The translations under genes and the position numbers were made by a program. From NCBI GenBank assembly GCA_001796995.1, contig MGOB01000090.1:22761-36182 (forward strand): 13,422 nt of DNA. The letters are read 5' to 3'. This DNA is from Chloroflexi bacterium RBG_16_68_14 (GTDB taxonomy: Bacteria > Chloroflexota > Dehalococcoidia > DSTF01 > RBG-16-68-14). Of the stretch, positions 6,240-13,410 are shown in pieces. The notes below the pieces were generated by a model. The model was not told the origin of the DNA and made no database searches. It was given only the letters and a program-made list of their open reading frames with translations. Numbering within the stretch: the first letter of the stretch is position 1; every line of letters starts with the position of its first letter.

Positions 6240-7232
6240 ATGGCGAAAGCGAAGTCGCAAGCAGCAGCGCGGAGTCGCGAGGCCCGCAAGGCTGAGGCCG
6301 AGCGCTGGAATCGATTCCTCATCGTCGGCGGCGTGGCGGCCGCCATCCTGGTCGCCCTGGGCATCATCGGCTTCGGGTGGTATCAGACGCAGATCCGCCC
6401 CCTGAGCAAGACCGTCCTCCGGGTGGGGGACACGAAGATCAGCCTGGCGCACCTGGAGCGGCGGATGCGCCTGGAGCGCGCGGAGCGACCCTTCGCTCTG
6501 CAGGGGCAAAACCTGCTCCAGTTGCCGGACCTGGTCCTCAGCCAGCTTGAGGTGGAGGCGACGCTGCTGGAAGGGACGGAGGAGCTCGATATCACGGTAA
6601 CCGAGGAGGAGGTGGACGCAAAGATCCGCGAGGAGGGCGACCTCGCCGAAGACGTGGCGCCCAACCTCTTCGCCGACGAGTACCGCCGGCAGGTGGAGAA
6701 GAGCGGCCTGGAACCGGACGAGTATCGACAGATGCTGCGGGCCAGGGTTCTGGGAGAGAAGGTGCTCAACTACTTCGTCTTCCTCGCCCCAAGCGAGGAG
6801 CCGCAGGTGCGCATCCGCTGGATCATTGCGGACAGCGAAGAGCGGGCCCAGCAGGCGTTCTGGCGGCTGGCGTCCGGGGAAGACTTCGCCGCGCTGGCCA
6901 AGGAATTCTCCGTGGAGTCCAGCAGCGCTGAGCAGGGCGGCGTGATCGAGTGGTCCCCCCGCGGCACCTTTCCCATCGCTGAGCTTGAGGATTTCCTCTT
7001 TCAGCAGGCGGAGCCGGGCCAACGCAGCGAGATCATCGCCAGCGGTCAATTCTTCTACATCGTGGAGCTGCTGGGGCGGGACGAGAGCCGGCCCCTGGAC
7101 GATGACCAGAAGCGGGTGGTCGGCAGTCGTGAGATGCAGAAATGGCTCGACGACATGAGGACCAAGCTGGGCATCGAGCAGGACTTCACCCAAGAGGACT
7201 CCATACGGGCCCTGAATGACGTCCTCGACTAG
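6240..7232 (+). CDS. Membrane-anchored SurA/PpiC (parvulin)-like protein, probably PPIase-inactive
   Basis: A 330-residue protein with a basic cytoplasmic N-terminus, one membrane helix (about 26-47) and an extracytoplasmic body, as in PrsA/SurA-type folding factors. Residues 56-185 form a helical SurA-like N-terminal domain. Residues 189-280 form a parvulin domain with 'SGEDFAALAKEFSVESSSAEQGG' as two adjoining motifs and 'PIAELEDFLFQ'. ATG 6240 has AGGTG 4 nt upstream. Active parvulins carry a His in the first strand (R-H-I-L) and another in G-Y-H-I-I near the end. Here these read 'RIRWII' (W194) and 'GQFFYIVEL' (269-277), so both histidines look lost. It may therefore be a chaperone without isomerase activity. 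It is downstream of rpsR and 32 nt before the coiled-coil gene. The fold call is good; inactivity is inferred. Confidence 0.85.
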   Translation: MAKAKSQAAARSREARKAEAERWNRFLIVGGVAAAILVALGIIGFGWYQTQIRPLSKTVLRVGDTKISLAHLERRMRLERAERPFALQGQNLLQLPDLVLSQLEVEATLLEGTEELDITVTEEEVDAKIREEGDLAEDVAPNLFADEYRRQVEKSGLEPDEYRQMLRARVLGEKVLNYFVFLAPSEEPQVRIRWIIADSEERAQQAFWRLASGEDFAALAKEFSVESSSAEQGGVIEWSPRGTFPIAELEDFLFQQAEPGQRSEIIASGQFFYIVELLGRDESRPLDDDQKRVVGSREMQKWLDDMRTKLGIEQDFTQEDSIRALNDVLD

Positions 7233-7264
7233 CGACTAGTGGCTGGACGGCGGGAGCGGAAAGC

Positions 7265-8275
7265 ATGGTCAAGGAAGCCCATTCGGAGGTGACAGCGGGC
7301 GGCCTGGGCTGGGTGCAGGACCAGCTCTACCAGCTCAAGGCCCAGGTGGCGCAGCTGGAGCAACAGCTCGGCCATCTCCAGTCCATGGCGACAGCGAAGA
7401 CCGAGCAGATGCGGGAGATGGAGGCCTCGCTGCGGGAGGCGGCGCTGGGTGCGACCCTGGCGTCCCGGCTCCAGGAGGAGCTCAACCAGGCAGCGGCCCT
7501 GATCGTCCAGCTCCAGGACCAGCAGGCGGAGGCCAAGGAGCGCCTCGATGCGCTGGCGCGCCAGCGCGAGGCGGAGGAGAGCCGGGACCAGCAGGAGTGG
7601 ACGGAGGTGGCCAGGCGCGTCGAGCAGCTAGAGCGGCAGGTGGAGCTCTGGCACGACCGGCAGGCGGGCGTGGATGAGGTGGGCCGGCGCTTCCAGGAGG
7701 GGCTATCGCTGCTGCGCCAGCAGCTCCAGCAGATAGAGCAGCGGCTGGAGGTGGCGGAGAGCAAGGCCGCGCGCAGCCTGGAGGGCGCCAACCGCACTGA
7801 GCACACGCTGACGGAGACAGAGGCTACCCTCCTCGCCCTCCAGCGGGAGGATGAGACGCTGGCTGAGCGCACGCGGATGCTGACGGACGTCACCCACCGG
7901 CTGGAGAGCACGACGAGCGAGCACCAGCAGCAGCTGGCGCGGCTGGACCTGCTGGCCGAGCGGATCGAACTGCACCGGGCAGAGCGCCAGCGGCTGGAGG
8001 AGCGAGCGCTCCGGCTGGAGGAGGAGCTGGGCGAGCTGCGCGCCCGCGCCGAGGAGCAGGAGCAGCAGCAGGGGCGGCTCAGCGCCCAGCAGCAAGGCCT
8101 GGCCTCCCGCCTCGATGCCCTGCTGGAGCAGGTGACGAACCAGCGGGCCACGCTCGTCGACCAGATCCGCAAGCTCACCGGCACCCAGGAACGCACCAAG
8201 CGACGCCAGATCCAGGAGACGGAGCGCGAGATCCGGGAGATGAAGCAGTATGTCGCCGACCTCATCGACGAGTAG
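7265..8275 (+). CDS. Long coiled-coil protein of unknown function
   Basis: No enzymatic family is recognised. The 336 residues are almost wholly heptad-like alpha-helix, rich in Gln, Glu, Arg and Leu, from about residue 15 to the C-terminus. There are no Cys, signal peptide or membrane segment, so it is likely a cytoplasmic rod, perhaps dimeric. A basic patch 'RTKRRQIQETEREIREMKQYV' lies near the end. ATG 7265 has GGGAG 8 nt upstream. The 3' end overlaps thrC by 26 nt in another frame, suggesting translational coupling. It follows the parvulin-like membrane protein closely, so a shared role at the envelope is possible but unproven. SMC-like or myosin-like similarity would be expected in any search because of composition, and should not be read as function. 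Confidence 0.8.
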   Translation: MVKEAHSEVTAGGLGWVQDQLYQLKAQVAQLEQQLGHLQSMATAKTEQMREMEASLREAALGATLASRLQEELNQAAALIVQLQDQQAEAKERLDALARQREAEESRDQQEWTEVARRVEQLERQVELWHDRQAGVDEVGRRFQEGLSLLRQQLQQIEQRLEVAESKAARSLEGANRTEHTLTETEATLLALQREDETLAERTRMLTDVTHRLESTTSEHQQQLARLDLLAERIELHRAERQRLEERALRLEEELGELRARAEEQEQQQGRLSAQQQGLASRLDALLEQVTNQRATLVDQIRKLTGTQERTKRRQIQETEREIREMKQYVADLIDE

Positions 8276-9374
8276 GCCCGCCGGGAGGGAGGAGCTCTCT
8301 CCGGCAGGCCCCTCGGGACGGGGGTTGGGCGTACTGCGTCGCTACCGGCACCTGCTGCCCGTCACGGACGCCACTCCCCTCATCACCCTGGGCGAAGGCG
8401 ATACCCCCCTCGTTCGTTCGGTCAAGCTGGAGCAGGAGGTGGGCTGTCGGGCGCTCTACTTCAAGCTGGAGAGCTGCAACCCCAGCGGCTCCTTCAAGGA
8501 CCGGGGCATGGTCGTCGCAGTGGCGAAGGCGGTGGAGCGGGGCGACCGCGCCGTCCTCTGCGCCTCCACCGGTAACACCAGCGCCTCGGCGGCGGCGTAC
8601 GCGGCCCACTGCGGCCTCCAGGCCTATGTCATCGTGCCCTACGGGCGCATCGCTGAGGGAAAGCTGGCGCAGACCTGCGCTCACGGCGCGCGCATCATCG
8701 CCGTCGACGGCAGCTTCGACGACGCGCTGCGCCTGGCCCGCGAGATCACCCAGCGCCACCCCGTCGCCCTGGTCAACTCCATCAACCCGCACCGCATCGA
8801 AGGGCAGAAGACCGCTGCCTTCGAGATCGTGGACGAGCTGGGCGACGCGCCCGACGCGCTCTGCCTGCCGGTGGGGAACGCCGGCAACATCACCGCCTAC
8901 TGGCGGGGCTTCGTCGAGTACTACCAGCGGGAGGTGGCGACGCGTAAGCCGCGCCTCTGGGGCTTCCAGTCGGCGGGGGCGGCGCCGCTGGTGCTGGGCC
9001 ACCCCGTGGCCGAGCCGCAGACCGTCGCCTCGGCCATCCGCATCGGCAACCCGGCCAGCTGGCAGGCCGCCATCGCGGCGCGCGACGAGTCCGGCGGCGA
9101 CATCCAGGCCGTCACGGACGAGGAGATCCTGGCCGCCTACCGCCGGCTGGCGCAGGAGGAGGGGATCTTCTGCGAGCCGGCCTCGGCGGCGGGCGTGGCC
9201 GGCCTGCTCAAGCGCGTGCGTGAGGGTGCTGACCTCTCCGAGAAGACGGCCGTCTGCATCATCACCGGCAGCGGCCTGAAGGACCCGGAGCGGGCGATGG
9301 CGGAGTTCGCGCCGGAGCTGCGCCCCGTCCCCCCGGACGTCCCCACCATCGAGCGGGAGATGGGCCTGGAGTAG
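8250..9374 (+). CDS. thrC: Threonine synthase
   Basis: PLP enzyme converting O-phospho-L-homoserine to threonine, the last step of threonine biosynthesis. Motifs are 'LLPVTDATPLITLGEGDTPLV' in two overlapping parts (35-55), 'LESCNPSGSFKDRGM' (73-87) with the Schiff-base K83, 'ASTGNTSASAAAYA' (the substrate and cofactor loop), 'PVGNAGNITAYWRGF', the Gly-rich phosphate-binding loop, and 'CEPASAAGVAGL'. The product has 374 residues, in the range of the shorter class of bacterial/archaeal enzymes. ATG 8250 lies inside the coiled-coil gene with GGGAGA upstream. The first 25 residues are unconserved, so a later start, such as the TTG near 8325, cannot be excluded, although no SD sits right before it. 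Being last in the rpsF run it may be cotranscribed with it. The family is secure; the exact start is uncertain. Confidence 0.95.
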   Translation: MSPTSSTSRPAGREELSPAGPSGRGLGVLRRYRHLLPVTDATPLITLGEGDTPLVRSVKLEQEVGCRALYFKLESCNPSGSFKDRGMVVAVAKAVERGDRAVLCASTGNTSASAAAYAAHCGLQAYVIVPYGRIAEGKLAQTCAHGARIIAVDGSFDDALRLAREITQRHPVALVNSINPHRIEGQKTAAFEIVDELGDAPDALCLPVGNAGNITAYWRGFVEYYQREVATRKPRLWGFQSAGAAPLVLGHPVAEPQTVASAIRIGNPASWQAAIAARDESGGDIQAVTDEEILAAYRRLAQEEGIFCEPASAAGVAGLLKRVREGADLSEKTAVCIITGSGLKDPERAMAEFAPELRPVPPDVPTIEREMGLE

Positions 9375-9450
9375 GGAGAAGGCAAAGCGCCGGTTTCAAC
9401 TCGTAGGCCTGAGAGTCAACGGAACAGCGATCCTAGGAAGGAGCACCATT

Positions 9451-9804
9451 TTGGCACGGCCTGTCGTCCACTTTGAGATCCACGGCAAGGACAGGAAGAA
9501 GCTTCAGGAGTTCTACCAAGCGCTCTTCGACTGGAGGATTGACGAGATCGACGCGATGGACTACGGCCTGGTCGCCGCAGGCGAGGGCGGCCCGCCCGAA
9601 GGCATCGGCGGCGGCATCGCCCAGTCGGACCGAGCGCCGATGGTGATGATCTACGTGCAGGTGCTGGATCCCGTGGAGACGCTGCGGAAGGCGGAGAGCA
9701 TGGGCGGCAAGACGATCATGGCGCCCGTCGACATCCCGGGCGGCCCTACCATCGCCCACCTCCAGGACCCCGAGGGCAATCTCATCGGGCTGGTGAAGCA
9801 GTAG
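9451..9804 (+). CDS. VOC superfamily (glyoxalase/bleomycin-resistance fold) protein
   Basis: A 117-residue single-domain protein with the vicinal-oxygen-chelate fold: 'VVHFEIHGKD' as the first strand with a potential metal-binding His (H7), 'LQEFYQALFDWRID' as the typical first helix, 'YVQVLDPVETLRKAESMGGKTIM' as the second repeat, and 'AHLQDPEGNLIGL' as the closing strand. TTG 9451 is supported by GGAAGGAG at 9436-9443 with 7-nt spacing. It is 76 nt after thrC and its stop lies only 7 nt from that of the convergent CitE-like gene. Proteins of this size and pattern are often annotated simply as VOC family; substrates range from methylglyoxal adducts to antibiotics and none can be chosen here. 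It is probably cytoplasmic and dimeric. Confidence 0.88.
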   Translation: MARPVVHFEIHGKDRKKLQEFYQALFDWRIDEIDAMDYGLVAAGEGGPPEGIGGGIAQSDRAPMVMIYVQVLDPVETLRKAESMGGKTIMAPVDIPGGPTIAHLQDPEGNLIGLVKQ

Positions 9805-9811
9805 GCGCGGG

Positions 9812-10681
9812 CTAGCTCCGCATCGCCTCCGCCTGCTCGATGACCCGGCGCGCGCGCTCAGCGATGGGCCGGTCCACCATCCGGCCCTCGAACTGGACGG
9901 CGCCCTCGCCTCTGGCGAGCGCCTCCTCCCAGGCGGCGAGCAGCCGGCGGGCGGAAGCGACCTCCTCCTCGCCGGGGCTGAACACGCGGTGCACCGGCTC
10001 CAGGTGGCTGGGGTGGATGACGTACTTTCCCCCGAAGCCCACCGCCTTCGCCCGCTGCGCGTCCGCTACCAGCCCCTCGATGTCCTGGATGTCCGCCCAG
10101 GGGGTGTCCAGCGCCACTAGGCCCGACGCCCGCGCGCAGGTGGCGATGACGTAGCGGGCGTACTCCAGCTCCCGCCCCTCCCGGGTGCGGGCGACGCCCA
10201 TATCGAAGGAGAAGTCCTCGCCCCCCAACATGAGGGCGACGAGACGGGTGGAGGCGCGGCCCATCTCCTGACAGCGGAGCAGCGCCTGGGCCGACTCGAT
10301 GGCGACGACGAGCTCGATAGTGCCGGGCTTGATGTCGCGGGCCAGCTCCTGCTCGCGCAGGAGCACGTCGATCTGGCGCACGTCCTGGGCCGACTCCGTC
10401 TTCGCCAGCAGGACGCCGGCCAGCCCCGGCCGGACGGCCGCGGCCAGGTCGAGCCGCGTCTCCCCGCTCCCGATGCTGTTGACCCGCACGTGGACGGTGC
10501 GTCCCTCCCCCGCCAGCCGCCCGACGGCGTCTCGCACCAGCCCGCGGGCGCTGGGCTTTTCGTCAGGCAGGACGGACTCCTCCAGGTCCAGGCAGAGGAC
10601 ATCGGCCGGGAAGCGGCCCGCCTTCTCCAGCATCTCCTCTCGGCCGCCGGGGACGAAGAGGAGGGAGCGGTGGAGGATCAC
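9812..10681 (-). CDS. HpcH/HpaI aldolase / CitE-like CoA-ester lyase
   Basis: A 289-residue TIM-barrel enzyme of the CitE/malyl-CoA lyase type, expected to cleave or form a C-C bond in a beta-hydroxyacyl-CoA such as citramalyl-, malyl- or methylmalyl-CoA with Mg2+. Motifs are 'RSLLFVPGG' (5-13), 'LDLEESVLPDEK' (31-42, usually LDLEDSV), 'VHVRVNS' (R66), 'AIESAQAL' with the metal ligand E129, 'GGEDFSFDMG' with D156, and 'YVIHPSHLEPVHRVFSP' near the end. The GTG start overlaps the stop of hydrolase A in GTGTGA (4-nt overlap), indicating coupling. The same frame stays open far upstream across hydrolase A, but that stretch is Arg/Pro-rich shadow sequence. It converges on the VOC gene with 7 nt between stops and no visible terminator. 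The family is clear; the substrate is unknown. Confidence 0.9.
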   Translation of the reverse strand: MILHRSLLFVPGGREEMLEKAGRFPADVLCLDLEESVLPDEKPSARGLVRDAVGRLAGEGRTVHVRVNSIGSGETRLDLAAAVRPGLAGVLLAKTESAQDVRQIDVLLREQELARDIKPGTIELVVAIESAQALLRCQEMGRASTRLVALMLGGEDFSFDMGVARTREGRELEYARYVIATCARASGLVALDTPWADIQDIEGLVADAQRAKAVGFGGKYVIHPSHLEPVHRVFSPGEEEVASARRLLAAWEEALARGEGAVQFEGRMVDRPIAERARRVIEQAEAMRS

Positions 10682-11547
10682 ACCTCGTACTCCCCGGCCA
10701 CGTCCTGGCCGGCCTCCACGTCGTCGATGAACTGGACGATAGTGGGGACGAAGACGTCGGGCCGCCAGCGGTCGCAGCCGTGGCCGGCGCGCCGGACGAG
10801 AACAAACCGGGAGCCTTCGAGGAGCTGGTGGTCGCGTTCGGCGCAGGGGCGGAAGCCGTCCCACTCGGCGATCATGACCAGGGCGGGCAGGTGAAGCTGG
10901 CGCAGGCGGGCGGTGAGGTCGGGGCGGTTGCGGACGGCCCGGTTGGTGCCGACGAAGGCGTGCATGCTCAGCGTGGCGTAGCGGGCCCGGTCGCGTGCCT
11001 GGCGCTCCTCCGGCGGCTCCGGGTGGTCGTAGTAGTGGGGGTCGTTCTCCGTGTCGTAGGCGATGCGCCGCTCGCAGAGGGCGGGCAGCCCCTCCTCGAC
11101 CGCGATGTGCTCCATCATCTCGAAGTAGGTGTGGAGGGTACGCTCCCACTCGCCGCCCGGGCCTTCGTCGAGCCCGTTGCCGGCCGTGCTGTCGCAGATG
11201 ACGAGCGAGCGGGTGCGCTCCGGGTAGTCGGCGGCGAACTGGGCGGCGATCATGCCGCCCTGGGAGACGCCGCCCACGTGCGCCTTCTCGATGTTGAGTT
11301 CGTCCAGCAGCGCCCGCAGGTCTTGGGCGTACGTCGGCATCGAGTAGGCATCGGGGTCTTCCGGGGCGGTAGTGTGGCCGTGGCCGCGCACGTCGTAGAC
11401 GAGGAGGCGGACGTGCTTGGCAAGCTCGTAGACGGACTCGGGCCAGCCGTCGGTCGGGCCGAGCCAGCCGTGGTTGAGGACGAAGGTGGGGCCAGAGCCG
11501 TGGAGCTCGTACCAGATGTCGATGTCGTTGGCGCGGACGGTGGGCAT
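10678..11547 (-). CDS. Alpha/beta-fold hydrolase A
   Basis: A 289-residue alpha/beta hydrolase without signal peptide. 'NHGWLG' (25-30) supplies the oxyanion region, 'YDVRGHGHT' (51-59) is the usual second-strand turn, the nucleophile elbow is 'GVSQGG' with S95, and the acid and base are probably D230 ('AEWDG') and H256 ('AGHGCDRW'). ATG 11547 has GGAGGAG a few bases upstream, right after the stop of the membrane-protein gene. Its stop is fused to the start of the CitE-like lyase. It resembles hydrolase B over its whole length, including a shared tail pattern ('DVEAGQDVAG' here, 'EVDAGRPVAG' there), so they look like paralogs. Family relatives include enol-lactone hydrolases, C-C bond hydrolases and esterases. 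A step in breakdown of an acyl chain that feeds the lyase is plausible but inferred. Confidence 0.9.
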   Translation of the reverse strand: MPTVRANDIDIWYELHGSGPTFVLNHGWLGPTDGWPESVYELAKHVRLLVYDVRGHGHTTAPEDPDAYSMPTYAQDLRALLDELNIEKAHVGGVSQGGMIAAQFAADYPERTRSLVICDSTAGNGLDEGPGGEWERTLHTYFEMMEHIAVEEGLPALCERRIAYDTENDPHYYDHPEPPEERQARDRARYATLSMHAFVGTNRAVRNRPDLTARLRQLHLPALVMIAEWDGFRPCAERDHQLLEGSRFVLVRRAGHGCDRWRPDVFVPTIVQFIDDVEAGQDVAGEYEV

Positions 11548-11559
11548 GGCGCTCCTCCT

Positions 11560-12030
11560 CTAGCTGTGCCTCAGTATGGCTTTCGTCAGGCGTGGGCCGA
11601 GAGCAATGGCAGCCTCGGCCATTGCCAGAAGTGCCAGCGCTAACGAGAACGCGGCGAGCTGGAATGCGACCGCTCCACCGATCGTTCCCTCTGCTACCTC
11701 GAAGAGGTACCACCGGTAGCTTATCGACAGTAACGCAGGCAACATCAGGACTCCTATGGAGACGCCAAACAGGTACTCCCGTCTTCCACGCAAGTAGTAT
11801 CGTAGTCCGAACAAGGCAGCGAGGACAGTAGCTGCAACGAGGGCTGCAGCCACGGCGATCACGAACGTTCGAACTTCATCTGCCCACGGGGCGCTGCCGT
11901 CTTGTTCAACGGCAAGCAGAGGAGCGATCAAGCCACCCCATCCGAAAGCGAGGTTGAGCGAAATCAGGAAGGGAAGGATGCTACCACCTATCCGACCCAG
12001 GGTCCTACCCATCATGATATCGATTCTCAC
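11560..12030 (-). CDS. Small polytopic membrane protein, unknown
   Basis: No family is recognised. The 156 residues form about four hydrophobic segments, roughly 15-40, 54-76, 88-104 and 117-142, separated by short loops with 'YYLRGRREYLFG' between the second and third. Start options are GTG 12030 (as given), or the tandem ATG codons at 12015 and 12012, which have a GGGGGTGAG stretch a plausible distance upstream; the ATGs may be the real starts. The DNA is visibly lower in GC than its neighbours, with more A/T at third positions, although it sits within a minus-strand block of otherwise very GC-rich genes. It ends 12 nt before hydrolase A and begins 35 nt after the NIPSNAP gene. It could be a later insertion or simply a membrane gene with biased composition. 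Confidence 0.65.
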   Translation of the reverse strand: MRIDIMMGRTLGRIGGSILPFLISLNLAFGWGGLIAPLLAVEQDGSAPWADEVRTFVIAVAAALVAATVLAALFGLRYYLRGRREYLFGVSIGVLMLPALLSISYRWYLFEVAEGTIGGAVAFQLAAFSLALALLAMAEAAIALGPRLTKAILRHS

Positions 12031-12065
12031 CCCCGCTGGCTACGCGCCGAATCGGTGACATGTCC

Positions 12066-12407
12066 TCACGGCGTGCGGTACTCGCTGGGCATGAGGACGC
12101 GGGCGTGCGTCGACTCCGTGAGGGCCTGCCGCTTGCGCACCGCCTCGGCCGCCCGGCGCCACAGCTCGGGTTCGACGCCCTCGGGCGGCTGCTCCCCCCA
12201 GGTGCGGGTGCGCTCCCAGTGGGCCAGGTCGTCGTAGCGGGTGAGGAGCACCACCTCGTTCCCCTCGCCGATGATGGTGGTCCAGAGGCCGATGATCCTG
12301 GCGCCGGCGGCCTCCATCGCCGGCCAGATGTCCTGGTGGGAGAGCTCCTGGAACTCGCGCCAGGTGCCGGGCTTGGCCTTCCAGGTGCGCAGCACGTAGA
12401 CGGCCAT
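12066..12407 (-). CDS. NIPSNAP-like family protein
   Basis: A 113-residue protein starting 'MAVYVLRTWKAKPGTWREF', with 'IWPAMEAAGARIIGLWTTIIGEGNEV' in adjoining segments and 'LTRYDDLAHWERT'. This is the dimeric ferredoxin-like (Dabb-related) pattern of NIPSNAP domains, seen in small bacterial proteins near catabolic genes. A longer frame upstream exists but reads through the end of hydrolase B and is Arg/Pro-rich. ATG 12407 is preferred because GAGAGGAGCG precedes it and it overlaps the hydrolase B stop by one base (TGATG), indicating translational coupling. No catalytic residues can be assigned. Bacterial NIPSNAP proteins have been linked to small-molecule breakdown by context, and the same context is seen here. 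Confidence 0.8.
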   Translation of the reverse strand: MAVYVLRTWKAKPGTWREFQELSHQDIWPAMEAAGARIIGLWTTIIGEGNEVVLLTRYDDLAHWERTRTWGEQPPEGVEPELWRRAAEAVRKRQALTESTHARVLMPSEYRTP

Positions 12408-13270
12408 CAGCGCTCCTCTCGGCCGGCGACGGGCCGGCCGGCGTCCACCTCGGCCAGGAAGTCCAGCACGGCGCCGGTGAACTTCTCCGGCTGCCACATA
12501 CAGGTGCCGTGACTGGAACCCCTGATGAGCACGAAGCGCGCCCCGGGCATCCGCTCCTTCATCTGCTTGCTGGGGTCAAGCAGAAGGTCTTGGTCGCCGA
12601 CCAGGATGAGCGTCGGCGCCTCGATCTCCGAGAGCCGCTCCAGAACGCTCTGCTGGTCGGCGAGGGCGCGGCCCCCTCCGATGAAGCCCTCCACGCTCAT
12701 CCGCTGGAGGCGCTGGACGTGGGCCCGAACGCCCTCGGGAAGCTCCTCCATGCGGGAGAAGCCCTGTAGCTCAGGCCGCTGAGTGTAGAGGCCGCGCATC
12801 ACCTTCGCTACGCCCTGGCTGCGGACGAACGCCTCCAGCGCCTCCCGCTGGGCCCGCCACTGGTCGCCCAGGCCGAAGTGGGATGGCAGGCTCCCCAGGC
12901 CGGCGCCGGTGTCGCAGAGGAGGAGCGCCCGCGTCATCTGCGGGTACGTCAGGGCGAAGCGCATGGCGATCATGCCGCCCAGGGAGAGCCCGCCCACGTA
13001 GGCGTCCTCGATCCTCAGGTGCGCCATCAGCGCCCGCTGGTCCTCGAGGAAGGTATCGAGGCGGTAGCCCGGGTCGTCGGCGGGCGGCGCCTCCGAATCG
13101 CCGTGGCCGCGCGCGTCGTAGACCACCACGCGGTACTTCTCGGAAAAGGGACCGATCTGGTCGTCCCACATCTCCTTGGAGGCGGTGTAACCGTGGGCGA
13201 GGACGAGGGGATAGCCCTCGCCGTAGACCTCGTAGGCCAGCTCGATGCCATTGACCTTGGCTTTGGGCAT
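12407..13270 (-). CDS. Alpha/beta-fold hydrolase B
   Basis: A 287-residue alpha/beta hydrolase of the same group as hydrolase A. Landmarks are 'LAHGYTASKEMW' (24-35) for the oxyanion region, 'YDARGHGDSEAP' (51-62), the nucleophile elbow 'GLSLGG' with S96, the acid in 'GDQDLL' (D228 likely, D226 possible), and the base H254 in 'GSSHGTCMW'. ATG 13270 is preceded by AGGAAAGGGA a few bases upstream. It is the first gene of the minus-strand block and overlaps the NIPSNAP start by one base. Its upstream region is only 60 nt long before the end of an insertion sequence, so its promoter may have been altered or supplied by that element. Substrate unknown; esterase, lactonase or C-C hydrolase are all possible. 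Confidence 0.9.
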   Translation of the reverse strand: MPKAKVNGIELAYEVYGEGYPLVLAHGYTASKEMWDDQIGPFSEKYRVVVYDARGHGDSEAPPADDPGYRLDTFLEDQRALMAHLRIEDAYVGGLSLGGMIAMRFALTYPQMTRALLLCDTGAGLGSLPSHFGLGDQWRAQREALEAFVRSQGVAKVMRGLYTQRPELQGFSRMEELPEGVRAHVQRLQRMSVEGFIGGGRALADQQSVLERLSEIEAPTLILVGDQDLLLDPSKQMKERMPGARFVLIRGSSHGTCMWQPEKFTGAVLDFLAEVDAGRPVAGREER

Positions 13271-13278
13271 CTCCGTCC

Positions 13279-13330
13279 CTTTCCTCTCTCACCCCGACCC
13301 GCCTCAAGGCGGGCCCCCTCTCTCCCTCGT
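13279..13330. repeat. C-rich palindromic intergenic element
   Basis: A pyrimidine-rich stretch holds a perfect stem CCCGCC (13298-13303) TCAA GGCGGG (13308-13313), flanked on both sides by CTCTC runs. It resembles the dispersed C-rich palindromes (CTCACCCC...CTCTCCC type) common between genes in several GC-rich lineages. Only one copy is visible, so the repeat status is inferred. Confidence 0.35.
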
Positions 13331-13340
13331 TGTACAGACC

Positions 13341-13379
13341 GGAGACATGGGTTACAGATGTGCGGGGACATGGGTAACA
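13341..13379 (+). repeat. Imperfect 16-bp direct repeat in the IS end
   Basis: GGAGACATGGGTTACA (13341-13356) and GGGGACATGGGTAACA (13364-13379) agree at 14 of 16 positions with a 23-bp period, about two helical turns. Two tandem sites near an IS terminus fit transposase binding sites. Confidence 0.6.
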
Positions 13380-13410
13380 CTTCTTGTCGGCGGGGAGGCA
13401 AGGAGGTCCC

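Noticed and set aside
7327..8265. A 312-codon minus-strand open frame opposite the coiled-coil gene
   Set aside because: It is Ser/Arg/Cys-rich antisense of repetitive Gln/Glu/Leu codons with no motif. The plus-strand gene has an SD and heptad structure.
9375..9450. A promoter or riboswitch between thrC and the VOC gene
   Set aside because: Apart from the SD I found no paired -35/-10 and no stable hairpin in these 76 nt.
10780..11643. A 287-codon plus-strand open frame opposite hydrolase A
   Set aside because: Gly/Ala/Val-rich antisense with no domain. The minus strand holds a complete hydrolase with its catalytic triad.
9812..11713. A 633-codon minus-strand open frame covering the CitE-like gene and all of hydrolase A
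   Set aside because: Only its last 289 residues match a family. The upstream part is Arg/Pro/Ala-rich out-of-frame sequence of hydrolase A, which has its own SD, catalytic motifs and a stop fused to the GTG at 10681.
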